Positions 5,515 to 5,999 of a stretch of DNA of 5,999 bases are shown here, piece by piece. The notes below the pieces were generated by a model. The model made no database searches. It saw only the letters and a list, made by a program, of their open reading frames with translations, and had not been told where the DNA came from. Position numbers and translations under genes: made by a program. Position 1 is the stretch's first letter. Every line of letters begins with the position of its first letter. This stretch comes from Hyphomicrobiales bacterium (lineage in GTDB: Bacteria; Pseudomonadota; Alphaproteobacteria; Rhizobiales; Beijerinckiaceae): the NCBI GenBank assembly GCA_025363375.1, contig JANYDZ010000712.1, forward strand, positions 1 through 5,999, read 5' to 3'.

Positions 5515-5528
5515 CCCCGACGGCGGGG
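5515..5528 (-). promoter_or_regulatory. Intergenic GC hairpin between dctM and glcG
   Basis: CCCCG, a four-base loop, then CGGGG make a strong 5-bp stem in the 63-base gap between the two minus-strand genes. It is not followed by a T run in the direction of transcription. It may be an RNA processing or stability element that sets different levels of the two products, or partial attenuation. The glcG ribosome-binding site lies 22 bases beyond it and is not sequestered. Confidence 0.3.
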
Positions 5529-5544
5529 CAACGTCAAGGTTGAA

Positions 5545-5999
5545 TTATCCCATCACCGCCTTCGGCAGCCAGGTCGCGATCTCCGGCGCGAGACACAGGA
5601 TCAAAACGGCCAGGATCATCAGCCCGACGAAGGGCATGACGCCCCAGATGATGTCGATCAGCGGAATATCCGGCGCGATGTTTTTTATCACGAAAATATT
5701 GAGGCCCACGGGCGGATGGATCAGCCCCATCTCCATGACGATGGTCATGACGACGCCGAACCAGACGAGGTCGAAGCCCGCTGCCTTGAGCGGCGGCAGG
5801 ATGATCGGTGCGGTCATCAGGATGATCGACACCGGCGGCAGGAAGAAGCCGAGCACGACCACCATGACCAGGATCGCCGCCAGCAGTTCCCAGCGCGGCA
5901 AATGCATCGCGACGATCGATTCCGCGGCCGATTGCGAGATGTGCAGATAGCTCATCACATAGGAGTAGAGCAGCGACATGCCGATGATCATCATCAGCA
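5545..5999 (-). CDS. dctM: TRAP transporter large permease subunit (DctM), C-terminal part
   Basis: The frame runs off the right edge of the window, so only about the last 151 residues of a protein that is normally about 425 are seen. TRAP large permeases carry sodium-coupled uptake of carboxylates and related anions across the inner membrane, with a DctP binding protein and a small DctQ permease. Diagnostic segments are the helix with FFLPPVSIILMTAPIILP followed by LKAAGFD and W-FGV. The motif M-x-x-GLIHPPVGLNIFVI-x-x-IAPDIPL-x-x-I follows, very typical of the family's C-terminal half, and a last helix and short tail complete it. The Met codon at 5994 is internal, since the frame continues upstream of it, and is not the start. 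The gene precedes glcG on the same strand. The substrate cannot be told from this piece. Confidence 0.93.
   Translation of the reverse strand, partial: LMMIIGMSLLYSYVMSYLHISQSAAESIVAMHLPRWELLAAILVMVVVLGFFLPPVSIILMTAPIILPPLKAAGFDLVWFGVVMTIVMEMGLIHPPVGLNIFVIKNIAPDIPLIDIIWGVMPFVGLMILAVLILCLAPEIATWLPKAVMG

Overview
The window looks like chromosomal DNA of a GC-rich alphaproteobacterium, most likely a Hyphomicrobiales (rhizobial or methylotroph-like) member. The basis is high-GC coding sequence, the DUF2849 / siroheme sulfite reductase / DUF934 gene order typical of that class, and an LivM-type permease, GlcG/HbpS protein and TRAP permease of the sort common there. The genus cannot be fixed from the sequence alone.

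Layout: bases 1-127 are very AT-rich (27 G/C of 127, about 21%) and do not match the rest of the window. They stop abruptly at an in-frame TAG (126-128), and the C-terminal 110 residues of a branched-chain amino acid ABC permease (livM) begin immediately after. Convergent to it is a DedA/VTT membrane protein (478-1131, minus). A short AT-rich divergent promoter region with a perfect inverted repeat (1136-1154) separates dedA from a plus-strand sulfur-assimilation operon: DUF2849 (1230-1520), CysI-type nitrite/sulfite reductase (1547-3220) and DUF934 (3238-3744). This operon meets a convergent hemolysin III-family (PAQR-like) membrane protein (3761-4435, minus), and a GC hairpin fills the 16-base gap between the two stop codons. 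About 610 bases with no convincing gene follow (4436-5046). Last is a minus-strand pair: the C-terminal third of a TRAP transporter large permease (DctM, entering from the right edge) and, downstream of it, a GlcG/HbpS-family small protein (5047-5481).

How they work together: CysI should reduce sulfite to sulfide (nitrite is possible) using siroheme and a 4Fe-4S cluster. All four cluster cysteines and all four anion-binding basic residues are present. DUF2849 and DUF934 are its usual, functionally uncharacterised operon partners. The usual neighbours cysG and cysH are absent on both sides. The TRAP-GlcG pair is probably one transcript for uptake of an organic acid of unknown identity.

I found no mobile element, CRISPR array, RNA gene or clearly new multi-gene system. 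The most notable points are the composition break that truncates livM, the candidate operator in the dedA/cysI divergent region, and a hemolysin III protein with asparagine at two of the three expected metal-ligand histidine positions.
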